Positions 16,705 through 23,405 of a DNA stretch of 64,000 bases are shown here, in pieces. Position numbers and translations under genes: made by a program. Where the stretch lies: the NCBI RefSeq assembly GCF_002288365.1, contig NZ_CP016782.1, positions 1,054,001 through 1,118,000 on the forward strand, in the 5' to 3' direction. The stretch comes from Candidatus Planktophila limnetica (GTDB taxonomy: Bacteria > Actinomycetota > Actinomycetes > Nanopelagicales > Nanopelagicaceae). Positions within the stretch are counted from its first letter, which is position 1; every line of letters begins with the position of its first letter. The notes under the pieces were generated by a model. The model was not told the DNA's origin and did no database searches. It saw only the letters and a list, made by a program, of their open reading frames with translations.

Positions 16705-16774
16705 ATCGGATTCAGCGCTGCGAAAGAAGTGAGATAAAAGCAATGCCTGAAATCAAGCGCAAAGAAAATAGAAA

Positions 16775-16796
16775 GAGCCCTGATTTCTCAGGGCTC
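16775..16796 (-). terminator. Rho-independent terminator after the tRNA-like gene
   Basis: Nine-bp perfect stem GAGCCCTGA / TCAGGGCTC with a four-base loop. On the minus strand it is followed by a T-rich run (TTTCTATTTTCTTT). It ends transcription from the tRNA-like gene before the moa promoter. Confidence 0.85.
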
Positions 16797-16863
16797 CTTC
16801 ATGCATATCTGGTGCAACTCTTTTGACCACTACCAATAGGTCGAGTCGAATCAGTTAAGACTG

Positions 16864-16938
16864 TGGTGGAGACGACGGGGTTTGAACCCGCTCCGATTGT
16901 TTGGTAAACGAACAGGCTGCCAATTACAACACGCCCCC
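16864..16938 (-). tRNA. tRNA-like gene with degenerate D and anticodon arms, isotype unclear
   Basis: 75 nt including encoded CCA. The acceptor stem GGGGGCG / CGTCTCC pairs over 7 positions (two G-U), the discriminator is A, and the T arm GCGGG-TTCAAAC-CCCGT is canonical. The D-arm has AATTGGCAG but its stem pairs badly. The anticodon arm is poor: one fold gives anticodon ACC with 3 of 5 pairs, another gives UUA with 4 of 5 pairs but a six-base variable region. It may be a decayed tRNA, a divergent tRNA, or a non-translating tRNA-like RNA. A tmRNA was considered because of the CCACCA end, but 75 nt is far too short. Its anticodon arm is complementary to the repeat at 17021-17091. Confidence 0.55.
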
Positions 16939-17020
16939 ATCACGCGAGCGAAGTTACGCAATTACGAAGTGGTGAAATTTTGAATTGGATGAACCTGTGC
17001 ATGAAGTGGTTCTGTGGGCA

Positions 17021-17091
17021 GCAAAAAGGACTTGGTTTTACCCAAGTCCTAATTACTACCAAACAACCGTGGTGGAATTATTGCACAAAAC
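17021..17091 (-). repeat. Repeat unit B of a tandem pair, contains a terminator
   Basis: A 71-bp unit that aligns with 17110-17181 over its whole length with scattered mismatches; the period is 89 bp. It contains a 9-bp stem AGGACTTGG / CCAAGTCCT (17027-17050) followed on the minus strand by TTTTT, which is a good intrinsic terminator, preceded by the conserved GTTTGGTAGTAAT segment. Confidence 0.8.
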
Positions 17092-17109
17092 AAACTCTGC
17101 TGCATAAAA

Positions 17110-17181
17110 GCAAGAGGGACTTGGCTATTAACCAAGTCCCGATTACTACCAAACTATTGTTGGATAAGTATGGCACAAAAC
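17110..17181 (-). repeat. Repeat unit A of a tandem pair, contains a terminator
   Basis: A 72-bp unit homologous to 17021-17091. Its stem GGGACTTGG / CCAAGTCCC (17116-17140) differs from unit B by a compensatory A-T to G-C change at the base of the stem, so the pairing itself seems to be maintained. It lies about 55 bp after the ASCH gene stop and would terminate that transcript. Confidence 0.8.
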
Positions 17182-17236
17182 TAAAGTTACTCGCAGTAAC
17201 AATTGCTGAAAAGAAGTATCGTTCTGTAATCCGCAA

Positions 17237-17653
17237 TTACACAGTGTGCCTGAGATCCTCGATCAGATCAAAGTAAACGAGCACAATCTCAGTTTCATTC
17301 TTAATTGGCAATCCGAGCTTCGACCAAAACGCAAAGTGACTTTCTCTAAAGTCATCACCGTTTAGGTCACCTTCTGCCTCTGCAAGAGCAAATTCATCTG
17401 GCACTTCTGCAAACTTTTTGACTTCGACTCGAGTAACTTGAATCGTTGCAATATGTTGATTCAAATTATCGATTACTGCTAATTTTTCTCCAACGGTTTC
17501 GATCGGCTCATTCTCTGCGACGTAATCCCATTCGAGAGTACCCGCTGTTGCCCGCTTATTTCCATCAAGGATGAGTGAAATTAGTTTGTCACGGGATTGA
17601 CCAGGGTTGCCAAATTCAACAGTGCGCAATCCATTAACAATTGGAAATGTCAT
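17237..17653 (-). CDS. ASCH domain protein
   Basis: About 138 aa. RDKLISLILDGNKRATAGTLEWDY and GEKLAVIDNLNQHIATIQVTRVEVKKF are the ASCH fold signature (GxKxxT/A loop), followed by FALAEAEGD and FRESHFAFW. ASCH proteins bind RNA or act on modified nucleosides; some are N4-acetylcytidine hydrolases. The frame extends to 17734, but that start would run through a 22-nt copy of the rnpB end and into the upstream gene. ATG 17653, with TAAACT at -13 to -8, is more likely and gives a family-like N-terminus. Confidence 0.85.
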   Translation of the reverse strand: MTFPIVNGLRTVEFGNPGQSRDKLISLILDGNKRATAGTLEWDYVAENEPIETVGEKLAVIDNLNQHIATIQVTRVEVKKFAEVPDEFALAEAEGDLNGDDFRESHFAFWSKLGLPIKNETEIVLVYFDLIEDLRHTV

Positions 17654-17660
17654 ACCAGCA

Positions 17661-17666
17661 AGTTTA
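17661..17666 (-). promoter_or_regulatory. Candidate -10 box TAAACT (ASCH gene)
   Basis: TAAACT at -13 to -8 relative to ATG 17653, between the rnpB-like repeat and the gene. It means the ASCH gene has its own promoter outside the proposed island. Confidence 0.4.
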
Positions 17667-17678
17667 CTGGGATGAAAA

Positions 17679-17700
17679 AGAAGAGTCGCCCTATTAGCCG
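17679..17700 (-). repeat. Copy of the rnpB 3' end (putative attachment-site repeat)
   Basis: Twenty-two bases matching 21901-21922 at 21 positions, in the same orientation; the single mismatch is at 17695. The matching sequence is the extreme 3' end of rnpB (AGAAGAGTCGCCCTAT on the plus strand, then AGCCG). It sits between the stop of the BNR protein gene and the ASCH gene. Confidence 0.75.
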
Positions 17701-17702
17701 CA

Positions 17703-18524
17703 CTAAGAAAATATCTTGAATTTTTTGCCTTCATTTTTTGATGTATAGATTTCTGAGCCCACAGTCACCAGCATCATCTGATCACTAACGCTAAGAATCC
17801 CTGGAGCACCTTTAAATGTACTCTGCTTTGTCCACGTTTTGCCAGAATTTGTTGACTTGTAAAGCGAGGTGCCACTTAACGCATAGAGACCCGATTTGCG
17901 CCATTCGATCTGAGTAATTTTTAGCTTATTCTTAATTTTACTTGCTGATTTGAAGGCATTGTCAGTGAGAAGCAATTCAGAATTCTTAATTGCAATAGCC
18001 ATTGCTGGCATCTCGGGTGAAACAGCAATATCTGTAAAAGTGTTTGTTCCTAGAGAGCTCCAAGTCTTTCCGGAATCTGGTGAATACATCAAATTTCCGC
18101 TCTGTGAATCTGCACCGTATAAATCACTTCCGGCACCTTCTAAAAAGTGGAAATCAACTTTTCCAACTAAAGAGATAGCTTTCCACGTTAATCCGCCATC
18201 AAGGGATTTCATCACTCCTATTGGGTTTGGCATCTTGGAACCTACTGCAGGGTGTCCGCTTGCCAGCAATGCCTTACCTAAAGTTGTAAACCCCATCACA
18301 TCAATCTTTTCTTTTCCAACTAACTTCATATCATTCCTGCTAACTAGCTCATAAAGGCCCTCATGAGTTAAGACATGCACTTTGTTTTCCACGACTTTCA
18401 CATGATGTATATGTGAGACGGAATCAAGAGTTTCTGCACTTGCGCTATTGCCAACCGCCATCAAAGCAACGATCGCGAAGATGGAGAAACTGAGCTTCAA
18501 GCCCTTAGCCTCTAACTTTTTCAT
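17703..18524 (-). CDS. Secreted BNR/Asp-box repeat protein (F510_1955-like)
   Basis: A 273 aa exported protein. It has an N-terminal signal sequence (basic start, hydrophobic 10-25, ASA-E cleavage site). Asp-box-like motifs recur: SLDGGLTWK, SPDSGKTWS and STNSGKTWT, indicating a beta-propeller of the sialidase/YCF48 type. It resembles the F510_1955 family of putative glycosylhydrolases, which I recall near copper-related genes. No catalytic residues can be assigned. It is the last gene of a five-gene minus-strand block that begins at 21775. Confidence 0.75.
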   Translation of the reverse strand: MKKLEAKGLKLSFSIFAIVALMAVGNSASAETLDSVSHIHHVKVVENKVHVLTHEGLYELVSRNDMKLVGKEKIDVMGFTTLGKALLASGHPAVGSKMPNPIGVMKSLDGGLTWKAISLVGKVDFHFLEGAGSDLYGADSQSGNLMYSPDSGKTWSSLGTNTFTDIAVSPEMPAMAIAIKNSELLLTDNAFKSASKIKNKLKITQIEWRKSGLYALSGTSLYKSTNSGKTWTKQSTFKGAPGILSVSDQMMLVTVGSEIYTSKNEGKKFKIFS

Positions 18525-18558
18525 ATCTTTCTCGATTCTCTGTAGTAATTAATTTCTT

Positions 18559-19773
18559 TCACACTCTGCCCGCATACGGCATCATTCCGGAGACGCTGTA
18601 AATATTTGAATACCTCAGACCTGTTGCAGTTGATCTTGCTTCCCACATCATTCCGCCACCTGCGTAAATGCTCATGTGGTGGATGGTGCTTTGAGTTCCC
18701 TTGTATGAATAGAAAATTAAGTCTCCTGGCTGCATTTCAGCAATAGGAATCTGCTTGGTATAGGTATAAAACAATCCTGAGTTAAGGCGATCCCAAATAG
18801 GCCAACCAAGACCGGCATATTTGTATGCGGCATAGACAAGTCCCGAGCAATCAAAGGAGTTAGGTCCTTCGCTACCCCATACATACGGCTTTTTCGCTAG
18901 AACTTGCCGCTTAGCAAATTCAACCGCTTTTAATCGCTGTTCTTCGGTTGTTCGTGACTTCGTAGCACCAGTAGGCCCACCAGTTTTCCAAACTTTAGAT
19001 TGATTCTTAACTTTACCGGCTTCATTAGATCGAGTTTCTTCCAAGATTGCTAGTTGGCGTTTTTGCTCGAGAGTTATACGAACTCTCTTGGCTGATGCAA
19101 GGTCTCGTTGCAATTGATCCTGAACTGCTTGAAGTTTATTAACTTCTTTTTGTTGTTCAGCCTGTGCATCATCGGCTTCTTTCTTTGCTGATGCCACACG
19201 TTCGGTAACTTCTAACTGCTTTTGCTTGGCTACTTCAGCAACTGCCTTAGCTCGCTGAGCAATATCTTCAGCGGCCTTAAATCTCTTCAGTGAGGTTCTA
19301 TTGCCAACACCTAAATTTTCTAAAGTTGATAATTTGTCCATTATTTCTTGAGGGCCACTAGAACTCAAAATAGATTCAAGATCTGAAAGGCCACCACCAT
19401 TTACATAAGCATGGATGGCCAACTTTCCAATTTCACGATGGGTCGCAGAAACTTCGGCTGCTGCTACTAAATAGGATTCATTTGCAGAATTTAATTCACG
19501 AGTGGCCACTAATAAATCTGCCTTTGCGACCGTATATTTTTTCTGTGCTTGATCCGCGATAGCACTCAACTGCTTTAGGTTTCCCTTTGCGCGTGCTAGT
19601 TTTTTTAATGCTTCATCTGCGATTTTTTTCTTTGCTAATTCAGCTTTTTTCGCAGCTTCAATTTGTGCAAGTGTGGGTTTATGGGATGTTGCATGGCTTG
19701 CACTCATTGGGGTCGAGAATGCAAGAACAAAAATCATTGCGGCAACAAGAAAGTTTTTATGGATTAACTTCAT
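18559..19773 (-). CDS. Secreted NlpC/P60 peptidoglycan hydrolase with coiled coil
   Basis: A 404 aa protein. It has a signal peptide (1-30), a long Ala/Lys/Glu-rich coiled coil (about 35-250), a short linker and an NlpC/P60 cysteine peptidase domain (about 285-404). The catalytic Cys309 is in NSFDCSGLVY and the histidine in TIHHMSIYAGGG (365-366). The layout matches RipA-like endopeptidases that cleave D-Glu-mDAP bonds. Its start overlaps the stop of a second NlpC/P60 gene by 4 bp (ATGA). Confidence 0.92.
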   Translation of the reverse strand: MKLIHKNFLVAAMIFVLAFSTPMSASHATSHKPTLAQIEAAKKAELAKKKIADEALKKLARAKGNLKQLSAIADQAQKKYTVAKADLLVATRELNSANESYLVAAAEVSATHREIGKLAIHAYVNGGGLSDLESILSSSGPQEIMDKLSTLENLGVGNRTSLKRFKAAEDIAQRAKAVAEVAKQKQLEVTERVASAKKEADDAQAEQQKEVNKLQAVQDQLQRDLASAKRVRITLEQKRQLAILEETRSNEAGKVKNQSKVWKTGGPTGATKSRTTEEQRLKAVEFAKRQVLAKKPYVWGSEGPNSFDCSGLVYAAYKYAGLGWPIWDRLNSGLFYTYTKQIPIAEMQPGDLIFYSYKGTQSTIHHMSIYAGGGMMWEARSTATGLRYSNIYSVSGMMPYAGRV

Positions 19774-20768
19774 AGCCTTCTGGCTCCAACAAATGGCTTT
19801 CTTCCAAACATTTTCGTTAACGGCACTACTTCGACTTTTTTGCCTGGTCTTGGAGCTTGAACCATTTTTCCGCCGCCCATATATATCGAGACATGGCTAA
19901 TTGGTTTACCAAAGAAGAGTAAATCCCCCGGCTTTACATTCGAGTAAGCGACTGACTTTCCGTATTTAACTTGCACTCGTGAAGAGTGAGGCAGAGAAAT
20001 GCCTGCCTTTTGGAATGCTCGCATAGTTAATCCCGAACAATCCCATCTTGTTGGACCAGCAGCTGCCCATACATAAATATCACCAATTTGTTGTAGTGCG
20101 AACTTGAGTGCAATGGATCCGCGGGTGTTGTCACCCTTATAAGAAGCGGCATATCCTTTTGAATCATTTAGTATCTTATTTTCTCGAGCGGCTTCTTCTC
20201 GAAGAAGACGTTCTCTATCCGCCTTCGCAAGTGATTTAAGAAGTTTTTCGGCCTTAAGCAATGCACTCTTTGCTTCCAGAACTTGGCGATTAAGTCGTTT
20301 CTCCTCAGCAATTAGCAGCGAAGTACGATCTGCAATTACCAACTGTGTGGCTTGGACTTTTTGTTTTGTTGTTTCAAATTCCCGCAACTGCTTTGAATAT
20401 CCTTTGCTTAAGCTATCTAATACCGAGGCATCGGAAAGGTACTTCGTTGGGTCAGATGAAAATAGTAATTCAAATGTTCCACCAAAACCACTTCCTTGAA
20501 ATTCAGAAATTGCAATTTTTGCTAAAACTTTGCTTACAATCCGTAATTCTTCTTGAATTACCACCTCACGTTGTTGCAGTGCCCCCGTCTCCTTCTGAAG
20601 TGATTTAATTCTTATCTTCGCTTCGTTTGCTGCTTCATATTTTTCGGCAGCCAAAGTTCTTAGTCGGTCAATATCACGCTGCACAGATGCCACCGTTGGT
20701 GCAGCCTGAGCTTGAACAGACTGCACCATGAAAGCGAGAACAAGCAGTGAGGCGATGACTCTCTTCAT
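19770..20768 (-). CDS. Secreted NlpC/P60 peptidoglycan hydrolase with coiled coil
   Basis: A 332 aa paralogue of the downstream gene. It has a signal peptide (1-22), a coiled coil (about 25-200) and an NlpC/P60 domain with Cys244 in RWDCSGLTMRA and His292 in ISHVSIYMGGG. The two hydrolases differ in sequence and C-terminal end, so this is not a recent duplication. AAGGT precedes ATG 20768, and the gene lies 17 bp after DUF305. Likely role: daughter cell separation or wall remodelling. Confidence 0.92.
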   Translation of the reverse strand: MKRVIASLLVLAFMVQSVQAQAAPTVASVQRDIDRLRTLAAEKYEAANEAKIRIKSLQKETGALQQREVVIQEELRIVSKVLAKIAISEFQGSGFGGTFELLFSSDPTKYLSDASVLDSLSKGYSKQLREFETTKQKVQATQLVIADRTSLLIAEEKRLNRQVLEAKSALLKAEKLLKSLAKADRERLLREEAARENKILNDSKGYAASYKGDNTRGSIALKFALQQIGDIYVWAAAGPTRWDCSGLTMRAFQKAGISLPHSSRVQVKYGKSVAYSNVKPGDLLFFGKPISHVSIYMGGGKMVQAPRPGKKVEVVPLTKMFGRKPFVGARRL

Positions 20769-20785
20769 ATTATTGACCTTGGACC

Positions 20786-21328
20786 TTATTTACTCTTAGT
20801 AAGTAATTTCTTCATGAGTGTAATTTCAGCAGATTGTCCTGTTCGGATATCGGTTGCAATCTTCTTGGCTTCACTATTTTTTGTGCGATCAAGCATAGAG
20901 ACCATATCTAAAGCACCTTCATGATGAGCAATCATCGCTTTAAGGAAAGCAGTATCGAATTTGGTGCCTTTAAGTTTCTTAAGAGCAATCAGGTCGCTTT
21001 TAGAGAGCATGCCGCCCATACCCATGTCGTGTCCCATTGTCATTGATGACTTAGTAGCTGTCAGCCAATACTTCAACTGACTAATCTCTTTTCCTTGCGC
21101 AGCAATAATTTCCTTAGCAAGCTTCTTTACTTCTGGGCTGGCGCCATTTTTGAGGGCCATGTTGGACATATCTATGGCTTGTTGGTGATGGGGAATCATG
21201 CCTTGAGCGAACATGATTTCATTCATGCCTAGATTTTTTAGAGAATTGGCATGTGAACTAGCCGATGCGGAATGACTGAAGAAGGGAAGGGAAATAACGG
21301 CGAGCAATAAAACAGTTTTCTTTAACAT
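20786..21328 (-). CDS. DUF305 exported protein
   Basis: A 180 aa protein with a signal peptide (1-23) and two DUF305 half-motifs: MFAQGMIPHHQQAIDMSNMAL and FLKAMIAHHEGALDMVSML. The paired HH residues and a Met-rich segment between them (MTMGHDMGMGGML) suggest metal binding; DUF305 proteins are often found with copper-handling genes. The ribosome binding site AAGGA (about six bases before ATG 21328) is buried in a predicted hairpin with the end of the upstream gene. Confidence 0.88.
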   Translation of the reverse strand: MLKKTVLLLAVISLPFFSHSASASSHANSLKNLGMNEIMFAQGMIPHHQQAIDMSNMALKNGASPEVKKLAKEIIAAQGKEISQLKYWLTATKSSMTMGHDMGMGGMLSKSDLIALKKLKGTKFDTAFLKAMIAHHEGALDMVSMLDRTKNSEAKKIATDIRTGQSAEITLMKKLLTKSK

Positions 21329-21331
21329 TTT

Positions 21332-21382
21332 TAGTCCTTTTCTCGATTTGATAAAACAGTTCTTTAAATCGAAGAAGGATTA
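21332..21382 (-). promoter_or_regulatory. Hairpin masking the DUF305 ribosome binding site
   Basis: On the minus strand the arm at 21382-21366 (from TAATCCTT to CGATTT) can pair with 21349-21332 (AAATCGA to AAGGACTA), with a few mismatches and one bulge, around a 16-base loop. The AAGGA Shine-Dalgarno is in the 3' arm, and the 5' arm begins with the stop codon TAA of the upstream gene. Ribosomes finishing that gene would open the stem, giving translational coupling. Confidence 0.5.
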
Positions 21383-21775
21383 GATGCGGATGACTCCCAA
21401 TTGAGGGCGAGAAAGAGCAAGATGGAAAACTTGGGGTCGATAAATAGCCGCTAAGACACGAACTGAGTTCACAAAACTATTCAAACGAGACTTTGGGGCT
21501 CTTAAATTAAATAATTTTCTACCAAATAGAAGCACAACGAAGAAAAGTGCCGCACATCCGCTATCTATAAATCGCTCCGTATTAGAAGCAACGTTCAGAG
21601 TTTTTGTCACTGTCGTCAGGGCAGAATCATGATCCACATGGTTGTGCTGCATCGTTGCCTGATTGCTGGAGATGGATTGGCATTGATGAGCAATCACCAT
21701 TCCAGTTGAAAATACTGCCAAGAAAATGGCAAAGAGTAAGGCTATTCGCTTACTGCTTTTAGCCACCATGCGCAT
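21380..21775 (-). CDS. Small His-rich membrane/exported protein, unknown
   Basis: A 131 aa protein. One N-terminal hydrophobic segment (10-29) is followed by an extracytoplasmic stretch rich in His, Gln and Met (HQCQSISSNQATMQHNHVDHD), a second hydrophobic segment (about 70-85) and a basic C-terminus. The layout recalls small actinobacterial copper-stress proteins such as LpqS, but the resemblance is weak and I do not assign a family. It is the first gene of the DUF305-NlpC-NlpC-BNR block, and its start has TAAAGT at -12 to -7. Confidence 0.6.
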   Translation of the reverse strand: MRMVAKSSKRIALLFAIFLAVFSTGMVIAHQCQSISSNQATMQHNHVDHDSALTTVTKTLNVASNTERFIDSGCAALFFVVLLFGRKLFNLRAPKSRLNSFVNSVRVLAAIYRPQVFHLALSRPQLGVIRI

Positions 21776-21781
21776 GGAAAA

Positions 21782-21787
21782 ACTTTA
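21782..21787 (-). promoter_or_regulatory. Leaderless-type -10 box TAAAGT (envelope/metal block)
   Basis: TAAAGT at -12 to -7 relative to ATG 21775. It supports ATG 21775 over the in-frame ATG at 21769. Confidence 0.55.
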
Positions 21788-21900
21788 CCAGTTGCCACTT
21801 TTTAGGCGACTATTTGAGAAAGACTCTCACATGAATTGTGATTTAAAGTACAGAATTACCCTCAGTCGATGCCCATAAAGCTGCAGAGAAGATAGGTTGA

Positions 21901-21922
21901 AGAAGAGTCGCCCTATAAGCCG
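21901..21922 (-). repeat. rnpB 3' end, partner of the repeat at 17679-17700
   Basis: Second copy of the 22-nt direct repeat, forming the functional 3' end of rnpB. With the copy at 17679 it brackets about 4.2 kb holding five genes. Confidence 0.75.
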
Positions 21923-22257
21923 GATCCTGTGGTTCTTGCGAACCGATCACCATCCATCTAGTTACGTAATCACTTACGTAATCAAGCAACCTACCCGTTG
22001 ACTCGTGCGAGCAGCACTCGAACGCCAACTGCGTGGTCTTGCTTCAGGCGGGGTTTACATAGCTAACTGCATTACTGCAATTACTGGTGGTCTCTTACAC
22101 CACCGTTTCATCCTTACCAATATTTCTATTGGCGGTTTACTTTCTGTTGCACTGTTCCCGCGGATTGCTCCGGGTGGGTGTTACCCACCGCCTTGCTCTG
22201 TGAAGTCCGGACTTTCCTCGGTGTCTTGCGACAACGCGGTGATCCGGGCGACTCTTC
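21902..22257 (-). ncRNA. rnpB: RNase P RNA
   Basis: About 356 nt, type A. On the minus strand the two ends pair (GAAGAGTCGCCCGG at the 5' end with GGGCGACTCTTC at the 3' end). Conserved region I is present as GAGGAAAGTCCGGAC, followed by ACAGAAA and GATGAAACGGTGG; the loop containing AACGGGTAGG is near the 3' end. This RNA is the catalytic part of RNase P, which matures tRNA 5' ends. I saw no intrinsic terminator directly after the 3' end; the next bases may belong to an inserted block. Confidence 0.95.
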
Positions 22258-22265
22258 AGTAGTTA

Positions 22266-22295
22266 AGGATACGACAGAGATTAGTGATTAGTAAA
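22266..22295 (-). promoter_or_regulatory. rnpB promoter
   Basis: TATCCT -10 box (22266-22271) and TTTACT -35-like box (22290-22295) with an 18-base spacer, on the minus strand, eight bases before the mature rnpB 5' end. Confidence 0.6.
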
Positions 22296-22316
22296 CGTGA
22301 TTTATTTACGCGTGAA

Positions 22317-23402
22317 TTAACTTAAATGTGCGTCGTTGCTGACCATGCGCAAGCAACGCAATCCATCACTAGGCCAAATAGTCATAGATGTAATCGATGC
22401 TGGAGTGATGTCTATGTGGAATACACCTTCGATAGGTGCCCCAACTGTTATGCGAATTGCGTGGCGAATAACCATGTTGTGAGTTACAACCACAACTTTT
22501 TTACCTGGGTATGTGTCAACTAAGTGACTTAAACCCGCTTCAACACGAGCTGCAATAGAGTTATGTGATTCACCATCTTTAGGTGCCACGGCTGTGGATG
22601 AAAGCCATGCTTCATATTCTTCGCCGAATTTTTCGCGAACTTCTTGATTAGTTAAGCCATCCCAGTGGCCAAAGGAAAGTTCTGTCCATATCTCATCATC
22701 AATTACTTGTAGATGTGTTGATTGCGCGATTGCTTGCGCAGTTTGTTGCGCTCGCTTGAGTGGGGATGCGATTAATACATCTGGCTTTATTTCTTCAATA
22801 ACTTCTGCAACTGCTGCGGCTTGTGCAAGTCCGGCATCAGATAACCCTGGGTCGTTCTTGCCAGCGCCAGAGAAGCGACGCTCTGGTGTCATTGGTGTAT
22901 CACCGTGGCGAATTAAGTAAATAGTTGTTGGTACTTCATCAGAGCGCAGCCGATCTGTGAGGTAATTAATTTGAACAGGTGCGTGAGTATCTGATCCGCC
23001 GCTTTCATTATCTAGTGCCTTATTAGCCAAGCGATCGGCGTGTGAATTAAGGTCGCGCGGAATCCATGAGTACTTAACTAGCGATGGCGTGTGGGCTGCG
23101 CGCGCTTGCGCCGCTAATTCGCGCATATTTGAATGTTTGATCTGCCAACGTCCGCTCATCTGTTCGACAACTAATTTGCTATCCATTTGCACTTCAACAG
23201 TTGCATCAGGATCAAGTGAGTGAATGTGAATGAGGCCAGCGATTAATCCTTGGTATTCGGCAACGTTATTGGTTGCAACGCCGATGTAGTCATAGAGCTC
23301 GGCAACAATTTTGCCGCCTTCACTGACAACTGCGCCATAACCTGCGGGACCGGGATTGCCACGGGATCCGCCATCTGCGGTTAATGTAAATGCTCTCGCC
23401 AT
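22317..23402 (-). CDS. Bifunctional RNase HI / histidine phosphatase
   Basis: A 361 aa fusion found in actinobacteria (Mycobacterium tuberculosis Rv2228c type). Residues 1-135 are RNase HI with catalytic acids Asp10, Glu49, Asp74 and Asp123 (TADGGSRGNPGPAG, NNVAEYQ, MDSKLVVEQ, NSHADRLA). Residues 158-355 are a phosphoglycerate mutase-like phosphatase with RHG (165-167), the SGAGKNDPGLSDAG and SPLKRAQQTA blocks, and VVVTHNMVIRH near 310. The RNase part degrades RNA in RNA:DNA hybrids; the phosphatase part resembles CobC alpha-ribazole phosphatase. It follows the zinc ribbon gene by 3 bp. Confidence 0.94.
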   Translation of the reverse strand: MARAFTLTADGGSRGNPGPAGYGAVVSEGGKIVAELYDYIGVATNNVAEYQGLIAGLIHIHSLDPDATVEVQMDSKLVVEQMSGRWQIKHSNMRELAAQARAAHTPSLVKYSWIPRDLNSHADRLANKALDNESGGSDTHAPVQINYLTDRLRSDEVPTTIYLIRHGDTPMTPERRFSGAGKNDPGLSDAGLAQAAAVAEVIEEIKPDVLIASPLKRAQQTAQAIAQSTHLQVIDDEIWTELSFGHWDGLTNQEVREKFGEEYEAWLSSTAVAPKDGESHNSIAARVEAGLSHLVDTYPGKKVVVVTHNMVIRHAIRITVGAPIEGVFHIDITPASITSMTIWPSDGLRCLRMVSNDAHLS

Positions 23403-23405
23403 TTC

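Noticed and set aside
16864-16938. tmRNA 3' end, suggested by the CCACCA terminus and T arm
   Set aside because: The 5' and 3' acceptor strands are only 75 nt apart and there is no tag reading frame between them.
16980-17276. Open reading frame of 98 codons on the plus strand across the terminator repeats
   Set aside because: It runs through two terminator-bearing repeats and the end of the ASCH gene, has no family resemblance, and its length is explained by the repeat sequence.
17654-17734. N-terminal extension of the ASCH protein
   Set aside because: It would include the 22-nt rnpB-like repeat and overlap the preceding gene; the shorter start has its own -10 box.
18559-20768. The two NlpC/P60 genes as a recent tandem duplication
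   Set aside because: Their coiled coils, catalytic regions and C-terminal ends differ too much; they are old paralogues or independently acquired.
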